The notes beneath the pieces were generated by a model. The model worked only from the letters and a program-made list of their open reading frames with translations. It was not told the DNA's origin and made no database searches. DNA of 64,000 nucleotides from Actinomycetota bacterium (GTDB lineage: Bacteria > Actinomycetota > Thermoleophilia > RBG-16-64-13): the NCBI GenBank assembly GCA_016278725.1, contig JADQBG010000001.1, forward strand, positions 69,414 through 133,413, written 5' to 3'. Shown piece by piece: positions 26,017 to 34,629 of the stretch. Numbering within the stretch: the stretch's first letter is position 1; every line of letters begins with the position of its first letter. The translations under genes were made by a program, and so were the position numbers.

Positions 26017-27304
26017 GTGGGTAGGCTGACCGTCGTTCCCTACCCGAGAGGACCCCAAGTGAGACTACCCGAGGACGTGCAAAGGCGGATAAAGGCCCGC
26101 GTGGAAGGCTACCGCGAAGAGATGATCGAGTTCCAGCGCCGGCTGACCGCGATCTCGGGATTGGGACCGGATAATGGAGGAGAGGGGGAGGAGCCCCGGG
26201 CCCAGTTCCTCGAGAACTACCTGCGGGAAGCCGGTCTGCCCGCACCCCGCCGGGTCGATGCCCCTGATCCCCGAGTCCCCGCCGGCCGGCGCCCTAATCT
26301 GGTGTTGCGGGTGCCGGGGGGCGACGCTCCTGCCCTCTGGGTGCTCTGCCACCTGGACACGGTGCCTCCCGGGGATCTCGGCGCCTGGTCCGGGGATCCG
26401 CTCGAGATGAGAGTGGAGGGCGACCGCCTGATCGGGCGAGGGGTGGAAGACAATCAGCAGGGGCTGACCGCTTCGCTTTTCGGCCTGCGGGCGCTGCACG
26501 AGGAAGGCCTTCGCCCTCCCGGGGACGTGGGACTGCTTCTGGTGGCGGACGAAGAGAGCGGAAACCGCTACGGCATCGACTTCCTGCTCAGCACCGAGCC
26601 CGAACTGGTGAAACCGAGCGACCTGGTGGTGGTACCCGACTTCGGCCTGCCCGCGGGCGACGTCATCGAGACGGCGGAAAAAGGCATCCTTCTCATGCGG
26701 GCGGACGTGCACGGACGGCAGGTGCACGGCTCGATGCCCCATCTGGGGGCGAACGCGCATCGGGCCGCCGCTCATCTGGTGGTGCGGGTCGACCAAGCCC
26801 TCCACGAAGCCTTCCCCGCGAGTGACCCGCGTTTTGATCCCCCGGCCTCGACCTTCGAACCCACCAAGCGCCTGGCGAACGTCCCCAACATCAACACCAT
26901 TCCCGGGGAAGAGAGACTCTGGTTCGATTGCCGGGTCCTGCCCCGTTATCCGCTCGAGGACGTGCTGCGGGTGGCCCGCGAGGCGGCGGCGGGGTTGGAA
27001 GCGGAATTCGGCGTCTGCGTGGCGCTGGAGAGCGAAGCATCCTTTCCCGCCCCGCCCGCGACCTCCGACGATGCGCCGGTGGTGCGGCTGCTGGGGGACG
27101 CCCTCCGAGAGCTTCGCGGGGTGGAAGCCAGGACCATCGGAATCGGCGGCGGCACCGTGGGCCTTTCGGGCGCGCGGTGTGCCCGCCGCCGTGTGGTCCA
27201 CCATGGAAGACAGCGCCCACCAACCGGAGGAGTACGCCCTGATCTCCAACCTGGTGGCGGACGCCCAGGTCTTCGCCTACCTATTTGCCGCGCCCCGACC
27301 GTAG
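26017..27304 (+). CDS. M20-family metallohydrolase (peptidase/deacylase), frameshifted near the 3' end
   Basis: The protein is a zinc M20 peptidase-family hydrolase. LWVLCHLDTVPPGD (metal His/Asp), GRGVEDNQQGLTASLFGL, LLLVADEESGN and the dimerisation-domain HGSMPHLGANAHRAA are in one frame. From 27162 the conserved C-terminus (GVPAAVWSTMEDSAHQPEEY, ending FAYLFAAPRP) is in the +1 frame. One extra G in the run 27159-27161 explains it: deleting it restores Gly-Thr-Val-Ala-Phe-Arg. The corrected product is about 428 aa ending at 27304. Read as is, the first frame runs on to 27321 with unrelated sequence. GTG 26059 is an alternative start. The substrate is unknown. Confidence 0.82.
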
Positions 27305-27325
27305 GGGTTGGAGGGGGCTAAGCGC

Positions 27326-28297
27326 ATGGCTCGTACGCCGGGAGGTCGAGGGCGGCAGCTCGTCCGGTCTGGTTCGCGTCTTCTCGAGGCCCTCCCCGGA
27401 GGCTCTCTTTTTTCAGATCGCCGCGCCCCTCTGCTGCTGATTGGTGCGCCGCTTCTGGCGGCGATGGGCCTTCTGCTGCTGGCCGCAATCCCTCTGCTCG
27501 TCTCGGCCGATCCCGAAGGCCTGCGCTTCACCCCCTTGGCCTTTGCCGAGGGGATAGGCCGGCAAATCGTCGCCTTGTTCACCGGGGAAGCCTTCAGCTA
27601 CACCGCGGGCTTCCGGCAACGCTCTCTCCTGCAGGACCTTCCCGGCTTTCTCTGGACCTCTCTGCGCTACGCGCTGCCGGCGGCGTTGGTCGGCTCCTTC
27701 CTGGGGATAGCGGTGGCCCTGCTCACCTTTCGCGGGCGCAGGTCGGTCAAAGACCTCGTCGCCGCCGGCGGACTTCTTCCCGACTTTCTGCTGATCTTCG
27801 CGTTGCAGTTGGGCACCGTGTGGATTTCACGCACCACCGGAGTGCGCATCGCCCGCATAGCCACACTCACAGAGGAGCAGGTTGCCGTGGGATTGCCGCT
27901 CACCGCCCTGACCCTCCCGGTGTTGGTGATAGCGGCTCGTCTGGGCGCCTCGGCGCTCGACACCGCCTGGGCCGCGGACTTCACCAGGCACGCCAGGGCC
28001 CGCGGGATCGGCGGCCTGCGCCTGCTGCTCGTCCACATCCTTCCTCACGGCCTGGTGGCCTTGCGCGGCAGCCTACACCGGCTCACCGCGCTCGTGATCG
28101 CCGATTTGTTCATAGCCGAGTACCTCTTCAACCTACCGGGGGTGACCCGGCTCGTGCTTTCCTGGGGGGAGGTGGGCGATTACCAACTCGGCCTGGTCTT
28201 CGCCGGCTTTGTGGCCCTGGCTCTGGTTTACCTGGCCGTCTACGGGCTTCTCCGACTCCTTCTGAGTTCGCTGGGAGCGAGTGTTGTCCACTTCTGA
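27326..28297 (+). CDS. ABC transporter permease, DppB/OppB-type
   Basis: From ATG 27326 (GGAGGGG at 27310) the protein has 323 aa. It has six or so membrane segments and the binding-protein-dependent permease loop HARARGIGGLRLLLVHILPHG, which contacts the ATPase. The LFIAEYLFNLPGVTRLVL end is typical of the DppB side of peptide/nickel importers. The stretch after TM1 is periplasmic. It overlaps the next permease gene by 17 nt. Neither ATPases nor a binding protein are encoded beside the pair, so they either use subunits from elsewhere or serve another role. Confidence 0.78.
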   Translation: MARTPGGRGRQLVRSGSRLLEALPGGSLFSDRRAPLLLIGAPLLAAMGLLLLAAIPLLVSADPEGLRFTPLAFAEGIGRQIVALFTGEAFSYTAGFRQRSLLQDLPGFLWTSLRYALPAALVGSFLGIAVALLTFRGRRSVKDLVAAGGLLPDFLLIFALQLGTVWISRTTGVRIARIATLTEEQVAVGLPLTALTLPVLVIAARLGASALDTAWAADFTRHARARGIGGLRLLLVHILPHGLVALRGSLHRLTALVIADLFIAEYLFNLPGVTRLVLSWGEVGDYQLGLVFAGFVALALVYLAVYGLLRLLLSSLGASVVHF

Positions 28298-29192
28298 TTC
28301 GCCGGATCTGCGCCTGGTGCTGGGTTCGCTCCTGGTACTCGCCCTGCTCGTCCTGGCGGTCGCCGGCCCGGCACTGGCTCCCTACGGGCCCGACGAGGCG
28401 GAGCGCGTGCTGAGCAAGATCGTGGACGGAGAAGAGGTAACGCTCTACCCTCCGCAACCTCCATCCCAGGCTCACTGGTTCGGGACCGACGTGTGGGGTT
28501 ACGACATTCTCTCGAGCATGCTCCGCGGGCTCCGCTTCACCGTGCTCGCGGCGTTAGGAGTGGCCCTGTCCCGGGTCTTTCTGGGCCTTGCTCTGGGGGT
28601 GCCGCTCGGACTTGGGCGGCGCCGTTTGTTGGTGCTGGGCTTAGGTGCGGGCGGGGGCATGCCGGCCTTCATCGTCGTTTACCTCGCCCTGCACCGCTCG
28701 ACCATCAACAGCCCTCTTTCGGTCGAATCTCTCTTCCTGGTGCAGTTGCTGGTGCTGGTATTCGTGGGAGTCCCGCCTCTGAGCGTCTCGCTGGCCGCGC
28801 GGATCGAGGCGCTCTCGGCCTCGCCCACCTTGATCGCGGCGGAGTCGCTGGGGGCCCGGCGGCTTCACCTGACCCGCCGCCACCTGGTGCCGCTGCTGCG
28901 CGAGGAACTGCTGGTTCTCTTTCTGACCGAGTTGGTCCTGGTGCTCAATCTGATCGGTCAGCTGGGCATCTTCCACGTCTTCCTGGGTGGGACCATCTGG
29001 TACCCGGAAACCGGAGCTTACCTGTCGCGGACCCAGGAGTGGGCGGGGCTTCTTGGCCAGTCCCGGGACGCTCTTCTCGCTCACCCCTGGCTGCCCGCCT
29101 TTCCCCTGCTTGGCTTTCTCCTGCTGGTGGTGTCGGTCATGTTGCTCCTCCGCGGCTTGGAGGGCCGGTGGCGGAGGCGTCAGCAGGGCTAA
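28281..29192 (+). CDS. ABC transporter permease, DppC/OppC-type
   Basis: The protein has 303 aa, starting at GTG 28281 (or TTG 28284) inside the end of the previous gene. The N-terminal HWFGTDVWGYDILSSMLRG is the classical DppC/OppC signature (normally H-x-x-G-T-D-x-x-G-R-D). An EAA-type loop, AAESLGARRLHLTRRHLVPLL, precedes the last helices. It forms a heterodimer with the upstream permease in the known families. The usual partner genes are missing nearby. Confidence 0.8.
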   Translation: MLSTSDSPDLRLVLGSLLVLALLVLAVAGPALAPYGPDEAERVLSKIVDGEEVTLYPPQPPSQAHWFGTDVWGYDILSSMLRGLRFTVLAALGVALSRVFLGLALGVPLGLGRRRLLVLGLGAGGGMPAFIVVYLALHRSTINSPLSVESLFLVQLLVLVFVGVPPLSVSLAARIEALSASPTLIAAESLGARRLHLTRRHLVPLLREELLVLFLTELVLVLNLIGQLGIFHVFLGGTIWYPETGAYLSRTQEWAGLLGQSRDALLAHPWLPAFPLLGFLLLVVSVMLLLRGLEGRWRRRQQG

Positions 29193-29272
29193 TCACTCAT
29201 CCCGGCGCGCCCGCCGAAAAGACCGCGCCATGTTTCTACTCAAGGGATAATTTGGTAGCGTCCTGAGTATGC

Positions 29273-29286
29273 ATTTGCTCGCAAAT
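29273..29286. promoter_or_regulatory. Short inverted repeat in the 110-bp gap before the DUF5658 gene
   Basis: ATTTGC at 29273-29278 and GCAAAT at 29281-29286 form a perfect inverted repeat with a TC spacer, 17 nt before GTG 29303. A GATAAT hexamer at 29245-29250 could be a -10 box. The placement suggests an operator or 5'-UTR hairpin. No matching regulator is evident. Confidence 0.35.
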
Positions 29287-29302
29287 CAGAAAGCGCACCC
29301 CG

Positions 29303-29752
29303 GTGATTGATCGCGGAGCGATCGACCGCCGCCGGCGGGATCGCCGCAAAAAGCTTTCGTTTCGTCTGCGGGAGCGCCGCACCGGCTTTGACCGTCGGAA
29401 CCCATCGCCGGGGTCTCACTGGTACACGCAAGCCCTGCGCGGGCTCCGCTGCGAGCCTCAGGCCCTCCTGGTGATGTTGGCCGCGGTGAATCTGCTCAAC
29501 TTGGCCGACTTCGTACTCACCCTGGATGCCCTGCAAAAGGGCGCCGGTGAGGCAAATCCGGTGATGCGCGCCCTGTTTGGTTATGGCCCTGTGCTGGCCG
29601 GGTTCTTCAAGATATCCATCATCGCGGGGGTCTCGCTGGTCATCTGGAGGCTGCGGCGCTTCCGGCGCCCCTTGGAGGCCGGCGTGCTTGCGTTGCTTGT
29701 CTTCGGTTTGGTCTTTGCCTACCACATCGCGGGCAGGGTGTTTCTCGGTTAG
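29303..29752 (+). CDS. DUF5658-like small membrane protein
   Basis: The protein has 149 aa. A very basic cytoplasmic N-terminus (RRRRDRRKKLSFRLRERRTG, then FDRR) is followed by three hydrophobic segments: LLVMLAAVNLLNLADFVLTL, a second around VLAGFFKISIIAGVSLVIW, and a C-terminal helix. The RRTGFDRR motif followed by NLxDxxLT is the DUF5658 pattern. The function is unknown. GTG 29303 is the first start before the conserved basic region. Confidence 0.7.
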   Translation: MIDRGAIDRRRRDRRKKLSFRLRERRTGFDRRNPSPGSHWYTQALRGLRCEPQALLVMLAAVNLLNLADFVLTLDALQKGAGEANPVMRALFGYGPVLAGFFKISIIAGVSLVIWRLRRFRRPLEAGVLALLVFGLVFAYHIAGRVFLG

Positions 29753-29833
29753 ACTCGGCCGCCCGGTTCCTGTCTGCCGCTGATGGGCGCCTCATCCGGC
29801 CGCCCGGTTCCGGGGCAGCACCCGGACCGGCGA

Positions 29834-30991
29834 CTATCCGGAGATATTGAGCACCGGGAAGGGATTGACGGGGCCGCCTCCGCCCGGATGAATTTGGAAG
29901 TGGAGGTGAGGCGCTCCCCCGGCGGCGTTCCCGCTGCTACCCACCCGGCCGATGAGCATCCCGGGCAATACCCGCATGCCTCCCCGTGTCCCCGGGGCGA
30001 TCGATTGCAGATGCGCGTAGTAGTAGCGGTGACCGTTGTCGCCCCTCAGCCAGATGACCACGCCACCGAGGTTCTGATCGTGGTCGATGGAGTCGACCAC
30101 TCCGGCCACGCACGCCACCAGCGGAGTGCCGGAGGGCGCCATTATGTCGGTGCCCCTGTGGCTGCGCTCCCCGTCGTCGCGGGGGAAACCCCAATCGTTG
30201 ATGAACGAGTAGGTGCCGTCGACCGGGAAGGTGAAGCCCTGCGCCAGGCGCCAGGTGCTCGAGGAAACGCGCCCGCGCCACTGGGCCCGCTGTCTCTCCG
30301 CCTTGACCTCGAGGGCGCGCATGCTCTCGAGCAGCTCCACTTCCGACGCCAGCACGGCGCGCGCGGCCTGAGCTTCCTCCAATAGGGCAACCAAACGGAT
30401 TTTGGCTTCTTCCAGGAGGCGAATGAGATGCTCCAGCCGTTGTTGCTCGCGCGCGAGTTCTTTCTGCTGCAAAGCCAGCCCCGTCGCCAGGGCGGCCACC
30501 CTCTCGATGAGTTCCTTGTCGTCTTGGGCTATGCGTATCAACTGAGGAGCCAACTGGACGATGTCCTGAAGCGCGTCTTCGCTGGCCATTATCTGCAGGA
30601 TCACGGGGAAGGTAGCGTGATTCTCCTTGTAGAGCGCAATCAGGCGTTGCGAGAGGGCGACCCGCGAGTCCTCCAGTTCCAGCATGGTCTGAAGCTCCGC
30701 GGCACGCGCGTCCTCTATCTGTTGGCGCAGTTCGGCAACGTCCGCCTGCCGGCGGGCGTGCTCCTCGGTGGCCGCTTCTATCTGGGCCTCGGTATCAAGG
30801 ATATGGGCGTCGGCCGCGGCCAGAGCGCCGCGCTTTTCCTCCAAAAGCCCGGCATCGGCAGCCGTGACTCCCGGTCCTGCCGCAAACAGCAGCAAGAGCA
30901 ACCCGGCGAGCCCGAACGCGTAGCCCGCCCGCCGGCGGCGTTTGGTTTTGCCTGAGTCATGCCGCGAGGAATGTTGGTCGGTCCACCACAC
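29834..30991 (-). CDS. Exported murein hydrolase activator-like protein: coiled coil plus M23 peptidase domain
   Basis: The protein has 385 aa. A basic N-terminus leads to a signal helix (GYAFGLAGLLLLLFAAGPGV), then a long coiled coil (about residues 45-245) and a LytM/M23 domain (about 255-385). The metal-site motifs HRGTDIMAP and HLHFQIH are intact, and YYYAHLQSI is conserved. The layout resembles EnvC/NlpD and actinobacterial RipA-associated cell-division hydrolase regulators. Because both His motifs are present, it may be an active endopeptidase rather than only an activator. It is transcribed away from the stress cluster at 31.2 kb. Confidence 0.85.
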   Translation of the reverse strand: MWWTDQHSSRHDSGKTKRRRRAGYAFGLAGLLLLLFAAGPGVTAADAGLLEEKRGALAAADAHILDTEAQIEAATEEHARRQADVAELRQQIEDARAAELQTMLELEDSRVALSQRLIALYKENHATFPVILQIMASEDALQDIVQLAPQLIRIAQDDKELIERVAALATGLALQQKELAREQQRLEHLIRLLEEAKIRLVALLEEAQAARAVLASEVELLESMRALEVKAERQRAQWRGRVSSSTWRLAQGFTFPVDGTYSFINDWGFPRDDGERSHRGTDIMAPSGTPLVACVAGVVDSIDHDQNLGGVVIWLRGDNGHRYYYAHLQSIAPGTRGGMRVLPGMLIGRVGSSGNAAGGAPHLHFQIHPGGGGPVNPFPVLNISG

Positions 30992-31202
30992 GCTCTCACT
31001 CTAGATGCCCTTTGCGTGAAGAGGACCGGCCTCAGGTCCAGTCTTGGTCACGCACCCTCCCCGACTCTCGGTCCTGAAGGCGGTGCATTCGCGGGTCTTG
31101 GCCTTTCGCCGGGTGTAGCTCGGGTAGGCAAAGGGGAACTTATATCTAGAAATCAAGCTCGAGGAGTGCGTGCGGCCCGAAGCCGCGCTTGGAGGGAGTG
31201 AC

Positions 31203-31625
31203 ATGGCTGAGATTCGGCATTTGGAGGATCAGCGACAACACAGCATCGGGGAACTCGTCAAAGACCTGTCGCGCGAGACTTCCACACTGGTTCGCCAAGA
31301 GGTCGAGTTGGCGAAGGTCGAGGTCACCGAGACGGCGCGGGAGTACGCCACGGGGGCCGGCCTTATCGCCGTGGCCGCGGTATTGGCCCTTTTTGCCTTC
31401 GGCGCCTTGACCGCCGCGGCGATCGCGGCGCTTGCGCTGGTATTCGAGCTCTGGCTCGCGGCCCTCATCGTCGCTGGGGCGTATCTGTTGGTCGGGGGCA
31501 TCATGGGGGCGGTTGGCTACAGCCGGTTCAAGCGTAGCGGCACGCCGGTGCCCGACGAAACCGTGGAGACTATCCGGGAGGATGTCAAGTGGCTAAAGGA
31601 AAAGACGAAATCCGCGACGAGATAG
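31203..31625 (+). CDS. Phage-holin-like (DUF1469 family) membrane protein
   Basis: The protein has 140 aa. An amphipathic N-terminal half (IGELVKDLSRETSTLVRQEV, then ELAKVEV) precedes two long hydrophobic helices (about residues 55-75 and 80-103). The C-terminus is charged. This is the pattern of the putative actinobacteriophage holin superfamily III. In bacteria it is usually a chromosomal envelope protein, not a phage gene, and nothing else phage-like is nearby. It overlaps the DUF3618 gene by 37 nt, a common pairing. Upstream, CTTT at 31103-31106 and GGGTAG at 31122-31127 resemble a SigB-type promoter. Confidence 0.75.
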   Translation: MAEIRHLEDQRQHSIGELVKDLSRETSTLVRQEVELAKVEVTETAREYATGAGLIAVAAVLALFAFGALTAAAIAALALVFELWLAALIVAGAYLLVGGIMGAVGYSRFKRSGTPVPDETVETIREDVKWLKEKTKSATR

Positions 31626-31912
31626 AGGAAACGCGGCGGCAGATGGGAGACACCATCGAGGCCTTGGCCTATAAGGCCGACGTCAAATCGCGGGCGAAGG
31701 AATCCCTCCACGACGCCGGCGAGGAAGGCAAGCGCGCTTTGCGGGACGTGCGTCAGCGGATCTTCGATGGGGGATCGGCGGACACCCAGGCGGATTACGG
31801 TTACGAGAGCGGGAGCCTGGCCGGCGAAGCGGAGAATGAGAGTCTCAAGCCGGTTTACTTCATCGCCGGGGGGTTCGTGCTGGGAGGCCTGCTGCTTCTG
31901 TTCTCCCGCTAG
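31589..31912 (+). CDS. DUF3618 membrane-anchored protein
   Basis: The protein has 107 aa. The N-terminus DEIRDEIEETRRQMGDTIEA is the DUF3618 signature and is followed by ADVKSRAKESL. A charged middle leads to one C-terminal membrane helix (VYFIAGGFVLGGLLLLFS). It starts at GTG 31589, inside the preceding gene. Such proteins are found with DUF1469 partners in envelope or stress regions. Their molecular role is not established. Confidence 0.75.
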   Translation: MAKGKDEIRDEIEETRRQMGDTIEALAYKADVKSRAKESLHDAGEEGKRALRDVRQRIFDGGSADTQADYGYESGSLAGEAENESLKPVYFIAGGFVLGGLLLLFSR

Positions 31913-31961
31913 GCCGGCGATTTCCATGGGGTAGGAATGGACGGGGCAGGGATGGATTTGA

Positions 31962-31986
31962 GTTTACGGTCCTGCCGCCCGGGTAT
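31962..31986 (+). promoter_or_regulatory. SigB/SigF-type stress promoter
   Basis: GTTT at 31962-31965 and GGGTAT at 31981-31986 are separated by 15 nt. This matches the general-stress sigma factor consensus (GTTT-N14-17-GGGTAT) known from SigB of Bacillus and SigF of mycobacteria. It lies 45 nt before the ATG of a 22-codon membrane peptide and after the DUF3618 gene. Confidence 0.6.
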
Positions 31987-32031
31987 CTAATTTATAGTGT
32001 CAATTACCAGGACATAAGGAGTGAGGCCACT

Positions 32032-32100
32032 ATGTATTGGGGTCTTGGTACCATACTTACGATCATCATCATAATCGTCCTGCTGGCGTGGCTGCTCTAG
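32032..32100 (+). CDS. Very small hydrophobic membrane peptide (22 aa)
   Basis: ATG 32032 to TAG 32100 encodes 22 residues. These are a short MYWGLG start followed by one Ile/Leu-rich membrane helix ending AWLL. AAGGAG at 32016-32021 is a good ribosome site. A SigB-type promoter lies upstream and a strong hairpin downstream, so the unit looks like a real monocistronic gene. It resembles the small Lmo0937-type or other stress-linked one-helix peptides, but it is too short for confident assignment. Confidence 0.55.
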   Translation: MYWGLGTILTIIIIIVLLAWLL

Positions 32101-32127
32101 CAGCCAAATGAACCAGCGGCAATAGCG

Positions 32128-32153
32128 AGGGCGGCCCCAGGGCCGCCCTTATT
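32128..32153. terminator. Bidirectional hairpin terminator
   Basis: AGGGCGGCCC at 32128-32137 pairs with GGGCCGCCCT at 32140-32149, a perfect 10-bp stem with a CA spacer, followed by TATT. It sits between the 22-aa peptide gene and the convergent nitronate monooxygenase gene, and could end both transcripts. The T-tract is short. Confidence 0.6.
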
Positions 32154-32159
32154 CGTGCG

Positions 32160-33140
32160 CTAGCCGCTGCTGGCGGCCTCTTCTGCCACCGGTGTGGCCT
32201 CGGCCTCGCGCACCAAGCGCTCCATCAGGTCGGCCACCGGGGGGGTGTCCTCGCAGCGCCAGACGTTCTCGCCGGTGAAGACCAGGCCCTCGTCGACCTC
32301 GCCCAGCCGCGCCCGCTCGAGCCGGTCGTTTATGCAGAAAGAGCGGCTGCATTTCTTGAGGCAAACCCACGGGCAGCGGTCGCGGATAGTCTCCCCAGCC
32401 TCGAGGCGCTCTATCAGCCGGTTCCGGATGGCTCTGCCCGGCAGTCCGACGGGCGAATCCATCAGCACGATGTCTTCCGCCTTTGCGTTCAGATAGGCCT
32501 GTTTGTAGGAATCGGCCACGTCGCATTCCTCGGTGAGCACGAAACGCGTGGCCATCTGCACTCCATCGGCGCCGTATTTGAAGATCATCTCCGCGATTTC
32601 CCGGCCTTCGGTGATGCCTCCCGCGGCGATCAGCGGAACCTTGCTCACCACCTTGCGCACCTCCGGGAACAGGTCGCGCAGCCGCTCCATGGTACCCAGG
32701 TGTCCGCCGGCTTCGACCGACTCGACCACGATCGCGTCGGCCCCGCTCTTCTCGGCCAGGCGGGCGAATTGCGGCGAGGAGACAATCGAAATGATGGGAA
32801 CCCCGGCGTCGCGTCCCACCTTGAAGACGTCGCGGGAGAAGCCGGCCCCGGTGGCGATCATGTCCACGCCCGCTTCGATCGAGGCGGTGACGAGCTCGGC
32901 GAAGTTGCGCACCGCGAACATGATGTTGACCGCGATTATGCCTTTGGTCATCTCCTTGGCCCGGCGAATGTCGGCCGCGAGTTCCTCCACCGGGATCCCC
33001 GAGCCGCCAATCGTGCCGATTCCGCCCGCGTCGGCAACCGCCGCGGCCAGACTCGAGGTGGAAAGGCGAACGGACATGCCTCCCTGAATGATCGGGACGG
33101 GGGCCACAAAGGGGCCGATCTGTAACTGTGGTAAGCGCAT
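32160..33140 (-). CDS. Nitronate monooxygenase family flavoprotein
   Basis: The protein has 326 aa, a TIM-barrel FMN enzyme of the 2-nitropropane dioxygenase / FabK-like family. PIIQGGMSVRLSTSSLAAAV, GIGTIGGSGI, VESVEAGGHLG, PLIAAGGITEGREIAEM and GADGVQMATRFVLTEEC are in family order. The active-site region AGGHLG has the usual His. A Cys-rich segment near residue 265 (CPWVCLKKC, then CIND) is less common and might bind metal. ATG 33140 is used. It is a single gene. Whether it acts on nitronates or as an enoyl reductase cannot be told. Confidence 0.82.
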   Translation of the reverse strand: MRLPQLQIGPFVAPVPIIQGGMSVRLSTSSLAAAVADAGGIGTIGGSGIPVEELAADIRRAKEMTKGIIAVNIMFAVRNFAELVTASIEAGVDMIATGAGFSRDVFKVGRDAGVPIISIVSSPQFARLAEKSGADAIVVESVEAGGHLGTMERLRDLFPEVRKVVSKVPLIAAGGITEGREIAEMIFKYGADGVQMATRFVLTEECDVADSYKQAYLNAKAEDIVLMDSPVGLPGRAIRNRLIERLEAGETIRDRCPWVCLKKCSRSFCINDRLERARLGEVDEGLVFTGENVWRCEDTPPVADLMERLVREAEATPVAEEAASSG

Positions 33141-33317
33141 GGAGACCTTTCGCGCAGAAGGGTTTGCGGACGCCCTATCCCGCTTTGCGTGCCAAATGTG
33201 TCTTGAGATTATAGCCGCTGAGCCGACCGCACGGAAAGTCGGCGGCAGGCGGCCGGAGGAAGGGGCCGCCGCCGCGGGCCCCGAGGCACGTCTGGCCCCG
33301 TGGCGCGGGGTGCCTTC

Positions 33318-33779
33318 TTACTCCCCGATTACCTTGATGACCAGGCGCTTGTCGCGCCTTCCATCGAACTCGGTGTAGAAGACGGCCTGCCAGGGACCCA
33401 GGTCCAGTCGTCCGTTGGTAATGGGAAGCACCACCTGCTGGTGTACGAGCAGGTTCTTGAGATGCGCGTCCCCGTTGTCCTCGCCGCCGCGGTGATGCCG
33501 GTAGTCTCCCGGGTCCGGCAGCAGTGCCTGGGCGACCTCGTTGGCCGGCGGTTTCCAGGTTGGCGGCGCCAACTTGTCCAACCACTCCAGGGCGTCCGCC
33601 TGGATGCCGGGCTCGTCGTCGTTGACCCAGACTCCCGCGGTGATGTGCATGGCCGAGACCAGCACCATGCCTTCGTGTACACCGGACTCGTCCACCGCCT
33701 CTTGCACGTCGGCCGTGATCCGGACGAATTCCCGACGGTTATCGGTGTGGAAGGTCTTGTAGACCGTGTGCGCTTTCAC
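33318..33779 (-). CDS. YjbQ/UPF0047 family protein
   Basis: The protein has 153 aa from GTG 33779, with a GGGAG site. The family signature spans [20 protein letters not shown] and a His-rich loop near residue 95 ([19 protein letters not shown]), ending [19 protein letters not shown]. The conserved His residues are thought to bind metal. Some members show thiamine-phosphate synthase-like activity, but the physiological role is unsettled. The gene is divergent from the cyclophilin lipoprotein gene, with a 148-bp spacer. Confidence 0.85.
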   Translation of the reverse strand: MKAHTVYKTFHTDNRREFVRITADVQEAVDESGVHEGMVLVSAMHITAGVWVNDDEPGIQADALEWLDKLAPPTWKPPANEVAQALLPDPGDYRHHRGGEDNGDAHLKNLLVHQQVVLPITNGRLDLGPWQAVFYTEFDGRRDKRLVIKVIGE

Positions 33780-33927
33780 TGGAGACTCCCTGGTAGCCCG
33801 CGCCGTCACCGGGTATCGTTCCTCCGGCCCGCGTTGGGGCAAACGTTCCCTCGAGCGCGGGCCATTCGGCAGTGGGTCATTCTTGCCCCCGGCAACTTTC
33901 GTCCAGGATCGTCTAGGAGGTACCTGC

Positions 33928-34629
33928 GTGTTCCGTCCAGCCCCCAATACCCGGCCGTCACTGGGCATGCCGCTTGGCGTGGTGTCAGTCGTCGTCCTGC
34001 TCCTCTCCCTGCTGGTTTTCTCCCTCGCTGGGTGCGGGGAGGGTGAGGAAGAACCAGATGCGACGGTTACGTCGCCGACCGCGCTCGAAGAATCGGGCGC
34101 CGATACAGGGGAGAGCAACGTGCAGGAGCAACCGCAGGTAAGGCTGGAGACCAACCAGGGAGAGATTCTCGTGAAGCTCTTCCCGGACAAGGCCCCGGCG
34201 AGCGTGGAGAACTTCCTGGAGTACGTCCGCAGTGGATTCTACGACGGCACGGTCTTTCACCGGGTGATTCCCGGTTTCATGATCCAGGGCGGGGGTTTCA
34301 CCCCCGACATGAAACAGAAGCAAACCAACGCGCCCATCAAGAACGAAGCCGGCAACGGGCTGAAGAACGCCCGGGGGACGCTCGCCATGGCTCGGACCCA
34401 GGTGGTGGACAGCGCCACCGCGCAGTTCTTCATCAACCTGACCGACAACGACTTTCTCGATCAACGAGACGAGTCAGTCGCCGGCTACGGCTACGCCGTA
34501 TTCGGCGAGGTGGTCGAAGGCATGGACGTCGTGGATAAGATCGCCGCCGTCCCCACCGGGACTTCCGGCCAATTCCAGGACGTTCCCAACGAGCCGGTGA
34601 TCATCCAGAGCGCGAGCGTGGTGGAGTAG
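33928..34629 (+). CDS. Cyclophilin-type peptidyl-prolyl isomerase, lipoprotein
   Basis: The protein has 233 aa from GTG 33928 (AGGAGG at 33915-33920). The signal helix ends in the lipobox FSLAGC, so the mature protein is a lipid-anchored exported protein. An acidic linker of about 35 residues leads to a cyclophilin domain (about 70-233). [35 protein letters not shown] and [17 protein letters not shown] are present, including the catalytic Arg/Phe region. It catalyses proline cis-trans isomerisation of exported proteins. Its end overlaps the convergent glycosylase gene by 29 nt. Confidence 0.92.
   Translation: MFRPAPNTRPSLGMPLGVVSVVVLLLSLLVFSLAGCGEGEEEPDATVTSPTALEESGADTGESNVQEQPQVRLETNQGEILVKLFPDKAPASVENFLEYVRSGFYDGTVFHRVIPGFMIQGGGFTPDMKQKQTNAPIKNEAGNGLKNARGTLAMARTQVVDSATAQFFINLTDNDFLDQRDESVAGYGYAVFGEVVEGMDVVDKIAAVPTGTSGQFQDVPNEPVIIQSASVVE

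Noticed and set aside
31203-31625. Phage holin as a sign of prophage
   Set aside because: The family name is historical. There is no other phage gene, and the DUF3618 partner and stress promoter indicate a chromosomal envelope gene.
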